This document shows positions 36,688 to 46,228 of a DNA stretch of 64,000 nt, piece by piece. The stretch covers positions 124,001 to 188,000 of the forward strand of contig JABFRR010000007.1 in NCBI GenBank assembly GCA_013141065.1. Direction: 5' to 3'. Numbering within the stretch: position 1 is the first letter of the stretch; the number at the start of each line of letters is the position of its first letter. The notes below the pieces were generated by a model. The model had not been told where the DNA came from. It did no database searches and worked only from the letters and a program-made list of their open reading frames with translations. This DNA comes from Bacteriovoracaceae bacterium. GTDB taxonomy: Bacteria; Bdellovibrionota; Bacteriovoracia; Bacteriovoracales; Bacteriovoracaceae. The translations under genes were made by a program, and so were the position numbers.

Positions 36688-37479
36688 ATGACTCTTATTC
36701 ACGCGAGTTCTCTAGTTTCCGAAACTGCTAAATTACATGAGACTGTAAAGGTTGGCCCATTTTGTATAGTCGGTCCCAATGTAGAAATCGGCGCAAATAC
36801 TATTTTGCATTCTCATGTTGTCATAGATGGGCATACAACTATCGGAGAAGGCAACCAATTTTTTCAAGGCTGCTCGATAGGAGCACCACCACAAGATAAT
36901 TCTTATAAAGGTGAACCAACGAGAACTGTAATTGGTAATAACAATATATTTCGCGAATATGTTTCTGTTCATAGAGGGACACTCAAAGAACAAGGCCTCA
37001 CTATAATTGGAAATAATTGTTTGTTTATGGCCTACGTTCATGCCGGTCATGATGTGGGTATTGGAAATAATGTGACAATCGCGAATTCTACTAACTTTGC
37101 TGGACATGTAAAAGTAGGTGACAGAGTTATTATTGGTGGTGGAACAAACGTTTCTCAATTCGTGACATTAGGGCGAGGATCTTATATTGGAGGAGCAACT
37201 GCAATCGATAGAGACATTCCAGTATTTTGTACGGCAATGGGAAATAGGGCCTATTTAAAAGGAATCAATATTATTGGACTTCGTCGTCAGGGATATTCAA
37301 AACAAGAAATTTCTGAAGTAGTCGATTTTTATCGAACAATGGAAGCCTCTGCCTTATCACCTAGAACATTTGTTGATCACGAAGAATTTATGGCCGAATT
37401 CAAAGACAACCGAGTTGTTCAAGAGATGATAGAACAAATTAAAAAGACTGAAGTGGGAATAGCTCCATTTAACTCTTAA
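36688..37479 (+). CDS. lpxA: UDP-GlcNAc acyltransferase LpxA
   Basis: This 263-residue left-handed beta-helix transferase catalyses the first step of lipid A synthesis. The catalytic His region reads AYVHAGHDVGIGNN near 120, and the tail has LKGINIIGLRRQGYS near 190, both hallmarks. The C-terminal helical part is typical. It lies 18 bases before an oxidoreductase gene, the arrangement of organisms that make 2,3-diamino lipid A precursors. Confidence 0.93.
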   Translation: MTLIHASSLVSETAKLHETVKVGPFCIVGPNVEIGANTILHSHVVIDGHTTIGEGNQFFQGCSIGAPPQDNSYKGEPTRTVIGNNNIFREYVSVHRGTLKEQGLTIIGNNCLFMAYVHAGHDVGIGNNVTIANSTNFAGHVKVGDRVIIGGGTNVSQFVTLGRGSYIGGATAIDRDIPVFCTAMGNRAYLKGINIIGLRRQGYSKQEISEVVDFYRTMEASALSPRTFVDHEEFMAEFKDNRVVQEMIEQIKKTEVGIAPFNS

Positions 37480-37496
37480 AAATATTAGGATTATTT

Positions 37497-38447
37497 ATGA
37501 CCAAAATTCGAGTCGCAGTTATTGGATACGGTCATTTAGGGAAATGGCATGCACAAAAAGCAGAAAGTTTTCCAGAAGTTGCAGAATTAAAATATATTGT
37601 TGAAAAATTTCCAAGCTCTGCAGAAATGGCGAGAAAAGCACATCCAAATGTCACAGTTGTTGACGATATTTCAAAGTGTATCCATGACATTGATGCGGGA
37701 ATAGTAGTGACTCCAACTTCATTTCATTTTGAGATAGTTGAATTTTTACTTAAAAATAATAAACATGTTTTTTGTGAAAAACCAGTAACCGAAACAACAA
37801 CTCAAGCATTAAAACTAGATGAGTTATTAAAGTCAAATCCGGTAGTATTACAAGTTGGGCACTCTGAAAGATTTCATCAGGCATGGGAAAAAAAATCAGC
37901 CTACAAGCAATTTTTTGCAGCTCCATCACATATTACATTAAAGCGAGTAGCCCCTTTTAAGGGCCGGGCGACAGATGTGGACGTGGTTCAAGATTTAATG
38001 ATTCACGACCTAGACTTACTTGTTTATCTTTTTGGGGAAACTCCTGTCAGCGTAGATGCTATCGGCTTTAAAATGCGAACGACTCACTATGATTATGTCA
38101 CAGCGAATTTTCGTTTTAAATCTGGTAATCGTGCCACGATTACAGTAGGTAGAAACCAAACTAAAGAAGTGAGAGAATTAGAAATCTCTAATATGGCCGG
38201 AACACTTTTAGTTGATCTCATGAAAAATGAAATACAAGAAGCATTAGGAAGTGAGTCAGGCCCAGTATTCGTAAAGTTAGAAACTTATGAAAAACGCGAT
38301 CATCTTATGCTCGAACATAAAAGTTTCTATGATTCGATTCTCTTCAAAAAAGCTCCTATTGTATCTCTGGCCGACGGACTTCTCGCAGTCAGATTAATTG
38401 ATAAGGTTTTAGAAAGTGTCAATTCAGGTCACGAGGTTGCACTTTAA
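37497..38447 (+). CDS. Gfo/Idh/MocA-family oxidoreductase in the lipid A operon
   Basis: This 316-residue protein has a Rossmann N-terminus, VIGYGHLGKWHA near residue 7, and CEKPVTE near 95, which is the Gfo/Idh/MocA hallmark. LMIHDLDLL near 165 fits the C-terminal substrate domain. The operon position between lpxA and lpxB resembles GnnA, which oxidises UDP-GlcNAc at C3 before GnnB amination; no aminotransferase is in this block. GnnA identity is therefore inference. The stop overlaps lpxB. Confidence 0.75.
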   Translation: MTKIRVAVIGYGHLGKWHAQKAESFPEVAELKYIVEKFPSSAEMARKAHPNVTVVDDISKCIHDIDAGIVVTPTSFHFEIVEFLLKNNKHVFCEKPVTETTTQALKLDELLKSNPVVLQVGHSERFHQAWEKKSAYKQFFAAPSHITLKRVAPFKGRATDVDVVQDLMIHDLDLLVYLFGETPVSVDAIGFKMRTTHYDYVTANFRFKSGNRATITVGRNQTKEVRELEISNMAGTLLVDLMKNEIQEALGSESGPVFVKLETYEKRDHLMLEHKSFYDSILFKKAPIVSLADGLLAVRLIDKVLESVNSGHEVAL

Positions 38448-39598
38448 TGCATGAGCAAAGCTGCTTAATTATTGCAGGTGAAAAGTCTGGTGAAGAGCAT
38501 GCTCTTAGTTTTTTTAATCAATTGAAAATCATTTGTCCATTAACCTCTTTTTATGGTGTAGGCGGAGATGAATTAAAACATGAGGGGCTTGAACTCTTAT
38601 TTCACCTCAATGATTTTTCTTCCTGGGGTTATAGTGAGGTCTTAGCGAAAATCCCTTTTTATATCAATGCAATGAATTCGATTCTAAAAGAAGTTGAAAA
38701 AAGAAATACTAAAACTGCGATCTTAATAGATTTTCAATCCTTTAATTTAAAACTGGCCGGAAAATTAAAAGAACGCGGAGTTCAAGTTTTATATTATGTT
38801 GCCCCTCAAGCATGGGCCTGGAAGGAATACCGAGTAAAAAAACTTTCAAAATCAGTTCATACACTTTTTACAATTATTCCTTTTGAAAAAAAATGGTTTA
38901 GCGATCGTGGTGTTAAAAATGTCATCAGTATCGATCATCCGCTATGGACAACATACCAAAAAGAATTGGAAACATTTAGTAAGTCTGAAAATGAATCTAG
39001 AACTTTTCGACTTTTACTTCTTCCAGGCTCTAGAAAGTTTGAAGTTGAAACACTCCTCCCTTTATTTATTGAAGCAGTGAGTAAACTTAAAAAAGAAATT
39101 TCTATAAAAGTTTCAATTGTAAAATCCAGCTCTGTGCCTAGTGCTATTTATGATTCGTATAATACTTATTTTGACGAAGTATTCACAAACGAAGACCTAA
39201 CAAGTGCATTAAAAAAAGCAGATTTTTCATTTGCTGCCAGCGGAACTGTTACGCTCACCTGCGCTTTATTCGAAGTTCCGACGATTGTTTGTTATAAAAC
39301 TTCCTTACTCAACCAGTTTATCTATGAAACAGTGGTGAATTACCGTGGCTTTATCAGCCTGGCCAATATCATACAAAATCGTTTGGTCTTTCCAGAGTTT
39401 CTTCAAGATCAGGTGTCGAGCTATAATATCGTGTCGTATTTTCGGAATTGGTACTATAATAATCAGAAGCGTTTAAACTTAAAAACAGAGTTAAAACTCA
39501 CACGTGAACTTGTTTGTGGTGAGAAAATAAATATTCCTCAATACATGGCCGAAGTTATAAAAAAATCATATGGGAAAAAAGTCGATTCCAATATTTAA
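38447..39598 (+). CDS. lpxB: Lipid-A-disaccharide synthase LpxB
   Basis: This 383-residue GT-B enzyme (family GT19) joins UDP-diacylglucosamine with lipid X. IIAGEKSGEEHA at the start replaces the usual GE-x-SGD. FYGVGGDELKHEG near 36, VAPQAWAWKEYRVKK near 118 and the donor-site region AASGTVTLTCALFEVP near 264 all fit LpxB. Its end overlaps lpxK by 29 bases. Confidence 0.93.
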   Translation: MHEQSCLIIAGEKSGEEHALSFFNQLKIICPLTSFYGVGGDELKHEGLELLFHLNDFSSWGYSEVLAKIPFYINAMNSILKEVEKRNTKTAILIDFQSFNLKLAGKLKERGVQVLYYVAPQAWAWKEYRVKKLSKSVHTLFTIIPFEKKWFSDRGVKNVISIDHPLWTTYQKELETFSKSENESRTFRLLLLPGSRKFEVETLLPLFIEAVSKLKKEISIKVSIVKSSSVPSAIYDSYNTYFDEVFTNEDLTSALKKADFSFAASGTVTLTCALFEVPTIVCYKTSLLNQFIYETVVNYRGFISLANIIQNRLVFPEFLQDQVSSYNIVSYFRNWYYNNQKRLNLKTELKLTRELVCGEKINIPQYMAEVIKKSYGKKVDSNI

Positions 39599-40631
39599 AA
39601 GAATTTTTTTTTCTCCTGTAGCATGGCTTTGGGAAGCGTATTATTTTTTACGTCGTGTATGTTATGACTATGGAATACTCAAACAACGTTCTTTTTTTGT
39701 CCCGGTAATTTCAATAGGAAATTTAACATTTGGTGGAACAGGAAAAACTCCTTTCACTTTATGGCTTGCTAAGTATCTACAACAAAAAAATAAAAAAGTT
39801 ATGATCCTCATGCGTGGTTACAAAGGTAAATTAGAGCACTCAAGTGGACTTATTCATTCGGGTAAAATGTCTCCAGATCCAGTTGATTATGGAGATGAAG
39901 CTCTACTTTTTGCTAGAAGATTACAAGATGCTACTATTGTCGTCGGAAAAAAAAGAAGTGAAAACTTAAGTTTTTATTTTCCTAAAATCGAACCTGATGT
40001 TGTTTTATTAGATGATGGACATCAACACATAAAAATTAAACGCAAACTTAACATCGTGCTTTTTGATGCTATGATGCCATTACATAAATATGCAGTAGCA
40101 CCTTTGGGTTACATGCGTGAAGGTTTTCAGGCATTAAAAGATGCGGATCTCATTGTTCTTGGTAAAGCGGATATAGCAGGCCTTGAAAAAGTCAAAGCGC
40201 TTAAACTTTTTTTAAAGCCTTACTTACCTCGAAATATACATTTTGCTGAAATTGGATTCAAGCCAAATGGTTTTTATAATCATGCAAATGATTTGGTTTA
40301 TACTATTGAACAAATCAAAGGGAAAAAAGTTATTTGTGTTGCAGGAGTGGCAAGCCCACAATCCTTTTTTACTTTGCTAGAAGATTTAGGGGCAGAAATA
40401 TTAGTGACAGAATCATTTCCAGATCATCACTATTTTAAACTTGATGAAATTAATGCACTTCTTTCATATGCCAAAAGTGAAGATGCACTAATTGTTACAA
40501 CTGAAAAAGATATGGTTCGAATAAAAAAAATCATAGAAGATGATTGTATTGTCTTTTTAGAAGTAGATGTTGATTTTTTGAGCGGAAAAGAAGCAAGTTT
40601 AAAAGTCATAGATTCTTGTTTTCAAATTTAA
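39570..40631 (+). CDS. lpxK: Tetraacyldisaccharide 4'-kinase LpxK
   Basis: This 353-residue enzyme phosphorylates the 4' position of the lipid A disaccharide. A membrane-anchoring N-terminus is followed by the P-loop in GNLTFGGTGKTPFT near 48 and the LLDDGHQHI motif near 148. The gene overlaps lpxB and is followed 17 bases later by a lipoprotein gene, so the lpx operon continues to at least 41701. Confidence 0.93.
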   Translation: MGKKSIPIFKRIFFSPVAWLWEAYYFLRRVCYDYGILKQRSFFVPVISIGNLTFGGTGKTPFTLWLAKYLQQKNKKVMILMRGYKGKLEHSSGLIHSGKMSPDPVDYGDEALLFARRLQDATIVVGKKRSENLSFYFPKIEPDVVLLDDGHQHIKIKRKLNIVLFDAMMPLHKYAVAPLGYMREGFQALKDADLIVLGKADIAGLEKVKALKLFLKPYLPRNIHFAEIGFKPNGFYNHANDLVYTIEQIKGKKVICVAGVASPQSFFTLLEDLGAEILVTESFPDHHYFKLDEINALLSYAKSEDALIVTTEKDMVRIKKIIEDDCIVFLEVDVDFLSGKEASLKVIDSCFQI

Positions 40632-40648
40632 AATTAGGACGAATTTTT

Positions 40649-41701
40649 ATGAAAAAATTTAAATCATTAATTTATACTTTTTTCTTAGTGGCAGTATGCT
40701 CGTGCGCAACTAATTTTGAAGAAGAAAAATCAATACTTCTAACGAAAGAAGAAACTCCTGATTTGACTGCGACGTTTAATCTTGATCAAGAACAAGCTCA
40801 AAATTTTAAAGATAAACCAAAATCAGAAAATAAAATTGAAGCTCCTGTTGAGAAGGTTAAAGAAACTAAATCTAAAGTCAAAAAAGATAATAAAATAAAA
40901 GTTCCTGAAGCGAAAGAACAAGTACCTGAAGAGGAGTATTCTGAAGTCTTTAAAGGCTACGATGCAAAATCTAAGCTGGCATGGGATAAATTTAAGCCGG
41001 TTTTTTACCAAGGTGAGCAATCGATTATGTCTTTGACATACCTAGGTGTGACCGCTGGATATATTACTATTTTATCAAAAGAAGTAGTATCCATGAATAA
41101 TAAATCTGTCTTTCATTTTTTTACAAGATTTAAGTCAAGCGATTCATACAGCTATTTTTATTGGTTGGATGATAAAATCGATAGCTACGTTGAAAAAGAA
41201 ACTTTTTTACCTGTTAAATACTCACTTATTCAAAGAGAGAAAAAACAAAACGTAGATGACTTACAGTTATTTGATTTTAATAAAATGAAAACATTCTTTT
41301 GGTATAAACGAGTCAAAGAAGGTTCAAATAAAGATGAAAAAGGCAGTGGCGCAATTCCCAAATTAACCCAAGATTCATTTTCGGCCTTACAATTTATACG
41401 AGGTCTTCCTTTGCAAAAAGGCGATGTGTATGAATTTCCAGTGGCGACCAGAGGAAAAATTTGGCTTTTGAAAGTTGATGTAGTTGCAGAAGAAGTAATA
41501 AATGTTGATGGAAAAGATGTTCGTGCGGTGAAGATTAAGGCTGAAACTCATTTTCCTGGTGTCTTGAAAAAAAGTGGGGACATCTATTTTTGGTACGGAA
41601 CAGATCCCGAAAGACGCTTGTTAAAATTTCAAGCAAAAATTAAAATCGGTTCTATTTACGGTGAATTAGTCGAATATAAGCCAGGGGTAAAGGTACTGTA
41701 A
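40649..41701 (+). CDS. DUF3108 lipoprotein
   Basis: This protein of about 350 residues has a lipoprotein signal, with FFLVAVCSC leading to the lipidated Cys (AVCSC, near 19). After a charged, Lys-rich linker (about 35-100), the C-terminal half matches DUF3108: QGEQSIMSLTYLGVTAGY near 120, then SDSYSYFYWLDD and FQAKIKIGSIYGELVEY. It is probably in the outer membrane or periplasm. The family is often near cell envelope genes but its activity is unknown. TAGGA precedes the ATG at 40649. Confidence 0.75.
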   Translation: MKKFKSLIYTFFLVAVCSCATNFEEEKSILLTKEETPDLTATFNLDQEQAQNFKDKPKSENKIEAPVEKVKETKSKVKKDNKIKVPEAKEQVPEEEYSEVFKGYDAKSKLAWDKFKPVFYQGEQSIMSLTYLGVTAGYITILSKEVVSMNNKSVFHFFTRFKSSDSYSYFYWLDDKIDSYVEKETFLPVKYSLIQREKKQNVDDLQLFDFNKMKTFFWYKRVKEGSNKDEKGSGAIPKLTQDSFSALQFIRGLPLQKGDVYEFPVATRGKIWLLKVDVVAEEVINVDGKDVRAVKIKAETHFPGVLKKSGDIYFWYGTDPERRLLKFQAKIKIGSIYGELVEYKPGVKVL

Positions 41702-42868
41702 TTGAGAAACAAGCACGCTCGAAACATTCTCTACATTCTTCCTAGTCGGGGATGGAATACCAAAGAGCGTTTTGCTTTTAGAGACCTGGTGCAGGCAAAA
41801 GAGCATGGTTACAATGTTATGTTATGCACCTATGACGACTCATTTGTCGCAAAACTTGCACGAAAATTAGAAATAGAAGTCATTCCCTACCGACACCATT
41901 TTATAAACAGATTTTTTTCTTTTCATCGACATTATTCTCTTAAGACCGCGTTTAAAAAAGGTCATTTGGATATAGTTCATTTCTATGATTTTAAACTTCT
42001 TTTTTCACTCAGTTTTCAATTGAATCGACATCACACTACGGCACTTATTATTACTCAAGATAATATAATAGATAAACCATTGCAGCGTTTTTGGTATCGT
42101 CCACTCATTTCGAGAATAGACTCATTGATTGTGGCCAATAAAAATCTACTCCAAGATGTAATTGGGAATCTCGGCTTGCCATTAAAAAAAGTTGAATATT
42201 TTGGACTTGGTATTAAGTATGAAGAGGCGATTAATCCACTTCAGATTGCTATAAACTTTGAGTTATACCATGATTATTTTTTAGCTGGCACCTTCATCTC
42301 GCCAGGTTTAACAGAGCATAGTCATATAACACCGATGCTTTCAGCACTCAAGGTCATCAACGAAAAATCTCCTGCAGGTAAAAAGAGTAAGCTAGTTCTA
42401 ATTTCACCAATAGAGTTTCAGGCGATGCCTTTTTTGGCAAATCTGATGAGAGACATCCAAACCAACGACTTAACTGAAGATGTTCTTTTTGTGACGACTC
42501 AAGATATAATTGGAGTCATTTGCCGATTAAATTTATGGATTAGTCATACACCAGAAGAATTGATCGAGGATTATGCATTGAGTGCCCTCATTCATGAAAT
42601 CCCAGTCATTGTCGCTCGTAATTTTTGTAGTAAAGACTTGATCGAAGAGTATGAAGGCGTAGGTGAAACTTATAAAATTTTTGATGCTAGAGAATTGCGA
42701 GACAAGTGGGAAAAAATAATTCTGGGACAAGCTGTTTATCGTGAAAAAACTAGGCTCTATAAGTTTTTTATTGAACGTGAGCATTCCTACAAAACTTATA
42801 AATCGCAATTAATGAACATTTATTCAAAATCTGTTCAAAGACGTGTTCGTTTATTTAGAAAGAAATAA
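41702..42868 (+). CDS. GT4-like glycosyltransferase
   Basis: This GT-B-like transferase has 388 residues. The N-terminal half has NILYILPSRGWNTKERF, a conserved start in some LPS or capsule GT4 enzymes, and HLDIVHFYDFKL near 85. The C-terminal half has SPIEFQAMPFL and TPEELIEDYALSALIHEIPVI near 280-300, the donor-sugar E-x7-E type region. The start is TTG just after the upstream stop, with AAAGG eight bases earlier. The context suggests LPS core assembly. Confidence 0.7.
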   Translation: MRNKHARNILYILPSRGWNTKERFAFRDLVQAKEHGYNVMLCTYDDSFVAKLARKLEIEVIPYRHHFINRFFSFHRHYSLKTAFKKGHLDIVHFYDFKLLFSLSFQLNRHHTTALIITQDNIIDKPLQRFWYRPLISRIDSLIVANKNLLQDVIGNLGLPLKKVEYFGLGIKYEEAINPLQIAINFELYHDYFLAGTFISPGLTEHSHITPMLSALKVINEKSPAGKKSKLVLISPIEFQAMPFLANLMRDIQTNDLTEDVLFVTTQDIIGVICRLNLWISHTPEELIEDYALSALIHEIPVIVARNFCSKDLIEEYEGVGETYKIFDARELRDKWEKIILGQAVYREKTRLYKFFIEREHSYKTYKSQLMNIYSKSVQRRVRLFRKK

Positions 42869-44137
42869 TCAATAGCCTTTTCCAATTGGAAATCCAATTG
42901 AAAGTCCCCATGTGTGATATTCACTATCTTGTTTTTGCCATGAGATATAATTGGCTTCATAAAAAAATGAAGTGCCATACCTAATCCAAGCATTTGTATA
43001 TTTTTTCTCGCCGTTTGAAAGAAACATTCCGTAAGTGAGATGATAATTTTCACGATTAAAAATATGCTTATAAGTGAGTTCAAAACCTTGAGGATATAGA
43101 AAATCAAAATTCATTTTACTTTTATTATTGAACTTCAAATGTAAGGCCTGGGCCCCTAAGAGGGTATTGAGTACAATTCTTCCATCTAAGATTTCTGCCA
43201 AGTCATAGGAAAAATAAAGCCCAGCATTGTTAAATAATGTCTTGGGATAAACAGTAGCATTAAAAAATCTAATAGAAGAAGTTTGAGTAAGATCATACTT
43301 GCCATAAAACATCACGCTAGCACCTGGTTTACCATTTTCTTTTAAACCGGATTGCTGGGCAGAAGATAAATATGGACCAAGTCCCATGGCGACTTTCAGT
43401 CTATAGAGTCGAGCTGGCAATGTGGCCTTAATAGAAATATTTTTAATGGCATTATGCTGGTCTTTGAGTTCAATAATTGCCGGGTTATTATCAGTTAAAA
43501 TGAGTTTAAAAGGAGGCTTGCTTCCATTTGGTGACAACATCGTCGGTGAGCTAAATGTCACTAAAAGTCTCGGCGTTTCACTGCCAAGATCTCCAATTTT
43601 TTCAAGCTTGCAACCCACAGATAAATAATCGTTATCTGCACCTTGAATTTTTAAATCGTATGGACTGCAAGAGTAATCGATGAGCTGTTTTTGTTTGTAT
43701 TTTTTATCATTCTTTGAGTCCAGTTTAATTTCGTCAATTACTGATTCACCATCAAATATTTTTATGACACCTGGATTAAAAAGATCCACTGAAAGATCGA
43801 TCTTTCTTATTCCAGTTTTTGTGACTGAAGGAATAAAAGACGCATTTTCATGTTCGAGAGTAATTTTATTACCGAGTATTTTTGGTGAAAGTACAATTTT
43901 TAAAAGTACTTTAGGTATTAATAAATTGTCCGCATTTCTCTGCCACCGCACACTTTTAGGGATAAATAAAACGGCCACTTCTTGGTTAGTATGCTCGATT
44001 TGGAAATCCTTCAGGTCTACTTCAACCCTGGATTCACCTACAGTGGTCTTTTCAAACTCAAGGCTTTGGGCATGGGCTTGAAATAAGGTCAGTAAGCTTA
44101 TAAAAAGAGGTGAAATGAGTAATCTAGAAATTTTCAT
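42869..44137 (-). CDS. Secreted outer-membrane beta-barrel-like protein
   Basis: This 422-residue protein has a signal peptide (PLFISLLTLFQAHA, cleaved near 23). The N-terminal half is beta-rich and without cysteines except a possible disulfide pair (Cys near 155 and 176). The last 150 residues alternate aromatic and polar residues with turns (YFSYDLAEIL, FELTYKHIF, FFYEANYISW), as in a small barrel, but the final residue is Tyr (GKGY). No family is recognised. It converges with the glycosyltransferase gene. Confidence 0.55.
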   Translation of the reverse strand: MKISRLLISPLFISLLTLFQAHAQSLEFEKTTVGESRVEVDLKDFQIEHTNQEVAVLFIPKSVRWQRNADNLLIPKVLLKIVLSPKILGNKITLEHENASFIPSVTKTGIRKIDLSVDLFNPGVIKIFDGESVIDEIKLDSKNDKKYKQKQLIDYSCSPYDLKIQGADNDYLSVGCKLEKIGDLGSETPRLLVTFSSPTMLSPNGSKPPFKLILTDNNPAIIELKDQHNAIKNISIKATLPARLYRLKVAMGLGPYLSSAQQSGLKENGKPGASVMFYGKYDLTQTSSIRFFNATVYPKTLFNNAGLYFSYDLAEILDGRIVLNTLLGAQALHLKFNNKSKMNFDFLYPQGFELTYKHIFNRENYHLTYGMFLSNGEKKYTNAWIRYGTSFFYEANYISWQKQDSEYHTWGLSIGFPIGKGY

Positions 44138-44353
44138 AGACTGATATCATGACTCCACTGGCACCAAATTTCTACAGAAATCAGGGAATAATCAGAGTGA
44201 GGAAGTGGTGCATAAGATTAACAAAAACTCTTATTTACCTGTACATATTGACTCACATAATGTAGATTTCGAACACAAAATCTAGTAACTCTTTTTTAAA
44301 GCAGAAGCTGGGGCCTGATCTTTTTCAGGTAAAAAAATCTCTCGAGGTATATT

Positions 44354-46069
44354 ATGGCTCAAAAACAAGAACTGAAAGCAAGTTGGATGAAAGGTTACGA
44401 CGTCGTCATTGGTGAAGACATCGAAACAAAAATTGCAACGGACTTCAGCGCACTACTAGACAGTGCAATCTCTAAGAATTTTGAAGAAGGTGAAGTGTTC
44501 ATGGGAACAATCATCAACATCGGTCAAGACTACGTAACAGTAGACATTGGTTACAAGCAAGAAGGTCTTGTATCAGTGAAAGAATTCCAAAACTACGATG
44601 GATCACTGAAAATTAAATCAGGTGATAAAATCGAAGTTTACTTGGAAAAATTAGAATCAAACATGGGGAATTTAATCCTATCGAAAGATAAGGCTGAAAT
44701 CCTTAAAGCATGGGATAGAATCTCTCTTGCTTGTGAATCTGGTGAGCCATTAACTGGTACAGTTATCGCAAAAGTTAAGGGTGGTCTTTCGGTTGATATC
44801 GGAGTTAAAGCTTTCCTTCCAGGATCGCAAATTGACATCCGTCCAACTCGCTACCTTGATAAGTACATTGGTAAAACAATGGAATTCAAAGTTATTAAGT
44901 TCAACAAAAAACGTGGGAACATCGTTCTTTCACGTCGTGCTATCCTTGCTGAAGAGCGTGGAAAAATGCGCGGTGAAATTCTTTCTCAAATCGAAGAAGG
45001 AATGGTTGTTAAAGGGATCGTTAAAAACATCACTGACTACGGGGCTTTCATTGACCTTGGTGGGATCGATGGACTTCTTCACATTACAGATATGTCATGG
45101 GGAAGAGTTAAGCACCCAAGCAATATTCTCAATATCGGAGATGAAATCGAAGTTAAGATTCTTAAGTTCGACACTGATAAAGAAAGAGTGTCTCTCGGCT
45201 TAAAACAAGTTCAAGCTAATCCATGGGAAGAAGCTAAGAACAAATACATCCCAGGAACTAAAGTTGCTGGTGAAATCGTATCTGTAAAAGATTACGGTGT
45301 ATTTATCGAACTTGATGACGGAATCGAAGGATTAATCCACGTTTCTGAAATGTCATGGACAAACAAAATTAAAAACCCAACTAAACACTTCAATGCTGGC
45401 GATAGAATCGAAGCGCAAGTATTAGATGTAGATGTTGAAAACAAGAGAATCTCTCTTGGTTTAAAACAACTTCAACCAAACCCTTGGGACGCTCTAGTAG
45501 CGAAATTCAAAGTAGGGGATAAAGTTAAAGGGAAAATTAAATCAATCGTTGATTTCGGTGTATTCGTAGACCTAGGCGAAGACATGGATGCATTAATCCA
45601 CGTTTCTGACGTTTCTTGGACTAAGAAAAACATCGTGATTGCAGAAGAGTTCAAAGAAGGACAAACGGTTGAAGCAATGGTTATGGCCGTTGATAAAGAA
45701 AACCAAAAATTCTCTCTTGGTCTTAAGCAATTAGAAGAAGATCCATGGAAGAAAATTGAATCTCGTTTCCCAGTAGGAACAGTTGTTGAAGCAGAAGTTG
45801 TTCGTGTAACGGACTTCGGAGCTTTCGTAGAACTTGAAACTGGTATCGAAGGTTTAATCCATATTTCTGAACTTTCTGAAGAAAGAGTAGAAAAGCCATC
45901 TGATGTAATCAAGAAAGGTGACAAGCCTAAATCTATGGTTATCTCAGTAGATAAAGAAGCAAAAAAGATTGCTCTATCTATGAAGGCAGCAGTTCACGGT
46001 GGAGAGTTCAAAACTACTGATAAAGTGAGATCTGCTACTTTGGCCGATAAATTTAAAGACATGAAATAA
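44354..46069 (+). CDS. rpsA: 30S ribosomal protein S1
   Basis: This 571-residue protein has six S1 domains, each with the YGAFIDLGGIDGLLH or FGVFVDLGEDMDALIH type motif (about 215, 300, 385, 470). It holds mRNA on the 30S subunit. The 216-base leader (44138-44353) has a short CCTGA/TCAGG hairpin at 44314-44329 and may be involved in S1 autoregulation, which is known elsewhere. Its own terminator is interrupted by an IS4-family element 43 bases downstream. Confidence 0.95.
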   Translation: MAQKQELKASWMKGYDVVIGEDIETKIATDFSALLDSAISKNFEEGEVFMGTIINIGQDYVTVDIGYKQEGLVSVKEFQNYDGSLKIKSGDKIEVYLEKLESNMGNLILSKDKAEILKAWDRISLACESGEPLTGTVIAKVKGGLSVDIGVKAFLPGSQIDIRPTRYLDKYIGKTMEFKVIKFNKKRGNIVLSRRAILAEERGKMRGEILSQIEEGMVVKGIVKNITDYGAFIDLGGIDGLLHITDMSWGRVKHPSNILNIGDEIEVKILKFDTDKERVSLGLKQVQANPWEEAKNKYIPGTKVAGEIVSVKDYGVFIELDDGIEGLIHVSEMSWTNKIKNPTKHFNAGDRIEAQVLDVDVENKRISLGLKQLQPNPWDALVAKFKVGDKVKGKIKSIVDFGVFVDLGEDMDALIHVSDVSWTKKNIVIAEEFKEGQTVEAMVMAVDKENQKFSLGLKQLEEDPWKKIESRFPVGTVVEAEVVRVTDFGAFVELETGIEGLIHISELSEERVEKPSDVIKKGDKPKSMVISVDKEAKKIALSMKAAVHGGEFKTTDKVRSATLADKFKDMK

Positions 46070-46102
46070 TTTTTTTTTGAAAATTAGTTTTTAAGAGGGC
46101 CC

Positions 46103-46112
46103 TCGAAAGAGC
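46103..46112 (+). repeat. 10-bp target duplication left of the IS4-family element, in the rpsA terminator
   Basis: CTCGAAAGAG, repeated at 47700-47709. Before insertion this was the loop and upper stem of the terminator GGCC-CTCGAAAGAG-GGCC-T7; the T run is now at 47714-47720. Confidence 0.9.
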
Positions 46113-46153
46113 TTACTATTACCCACAACTTTCATCAGTTGTGGGTTTTTTGT
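46113..46153 (+). repeat. Left terminal inverted repeat of the IS4-family element
   Basis: 41 bp, inverted match to 47659-47699 with one difference at the 26th base (A against G). CCCACAAC/GTTGTGGG inside it forms a hairpin. Confidence 0.92.
46123..46152 (+). terminator. Intrinsic terminator inside the IS4 left end, now ending rpsA
   Basis: CCCACAAC (46123-46130) and GTTGTGGG (46139-46146) pair around an eight-base loop and are followed by six T (46147-46152). It is oriented to stop rpsA transcripts before the transposase gene. Confidence 0.85.
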
Positions 46154-46228
46154 TTTTTGGGCCCTGAGTCTAGGCCACTCTATTTAGATCTATTAACCTT
46201 TTAAGTTAAATAACTTCAAGAGGTTTTT

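Noticed and set aside
36733..37158. 141-codon frame on the minus strand within lpxA
   Set aside because: It is antisense to a clear lpxA with intact hexapeptide repeats; it has no ribosome site and no family features.
43680..44081. 133-codon plus-strand frame opposite the secreted barrel-like gene
   Set aside because: The minus-strand gene has a signal peptide and barrel pattern; the other frame has neither a ribosome site nor recognisable features.
45472..45924. 150-codon antisense frame in rpsA
   Set aside because: The S1 repeats are on the plus strand with strong motifs; the antisense frame only mirrors the repeated codons.
46161..46200. Second terminator after the IS4 left end (GGGCCC palindrome)
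   Set aside because: The palindrome is short and no T run follows; the terminator at 46123-46152 explains the end.
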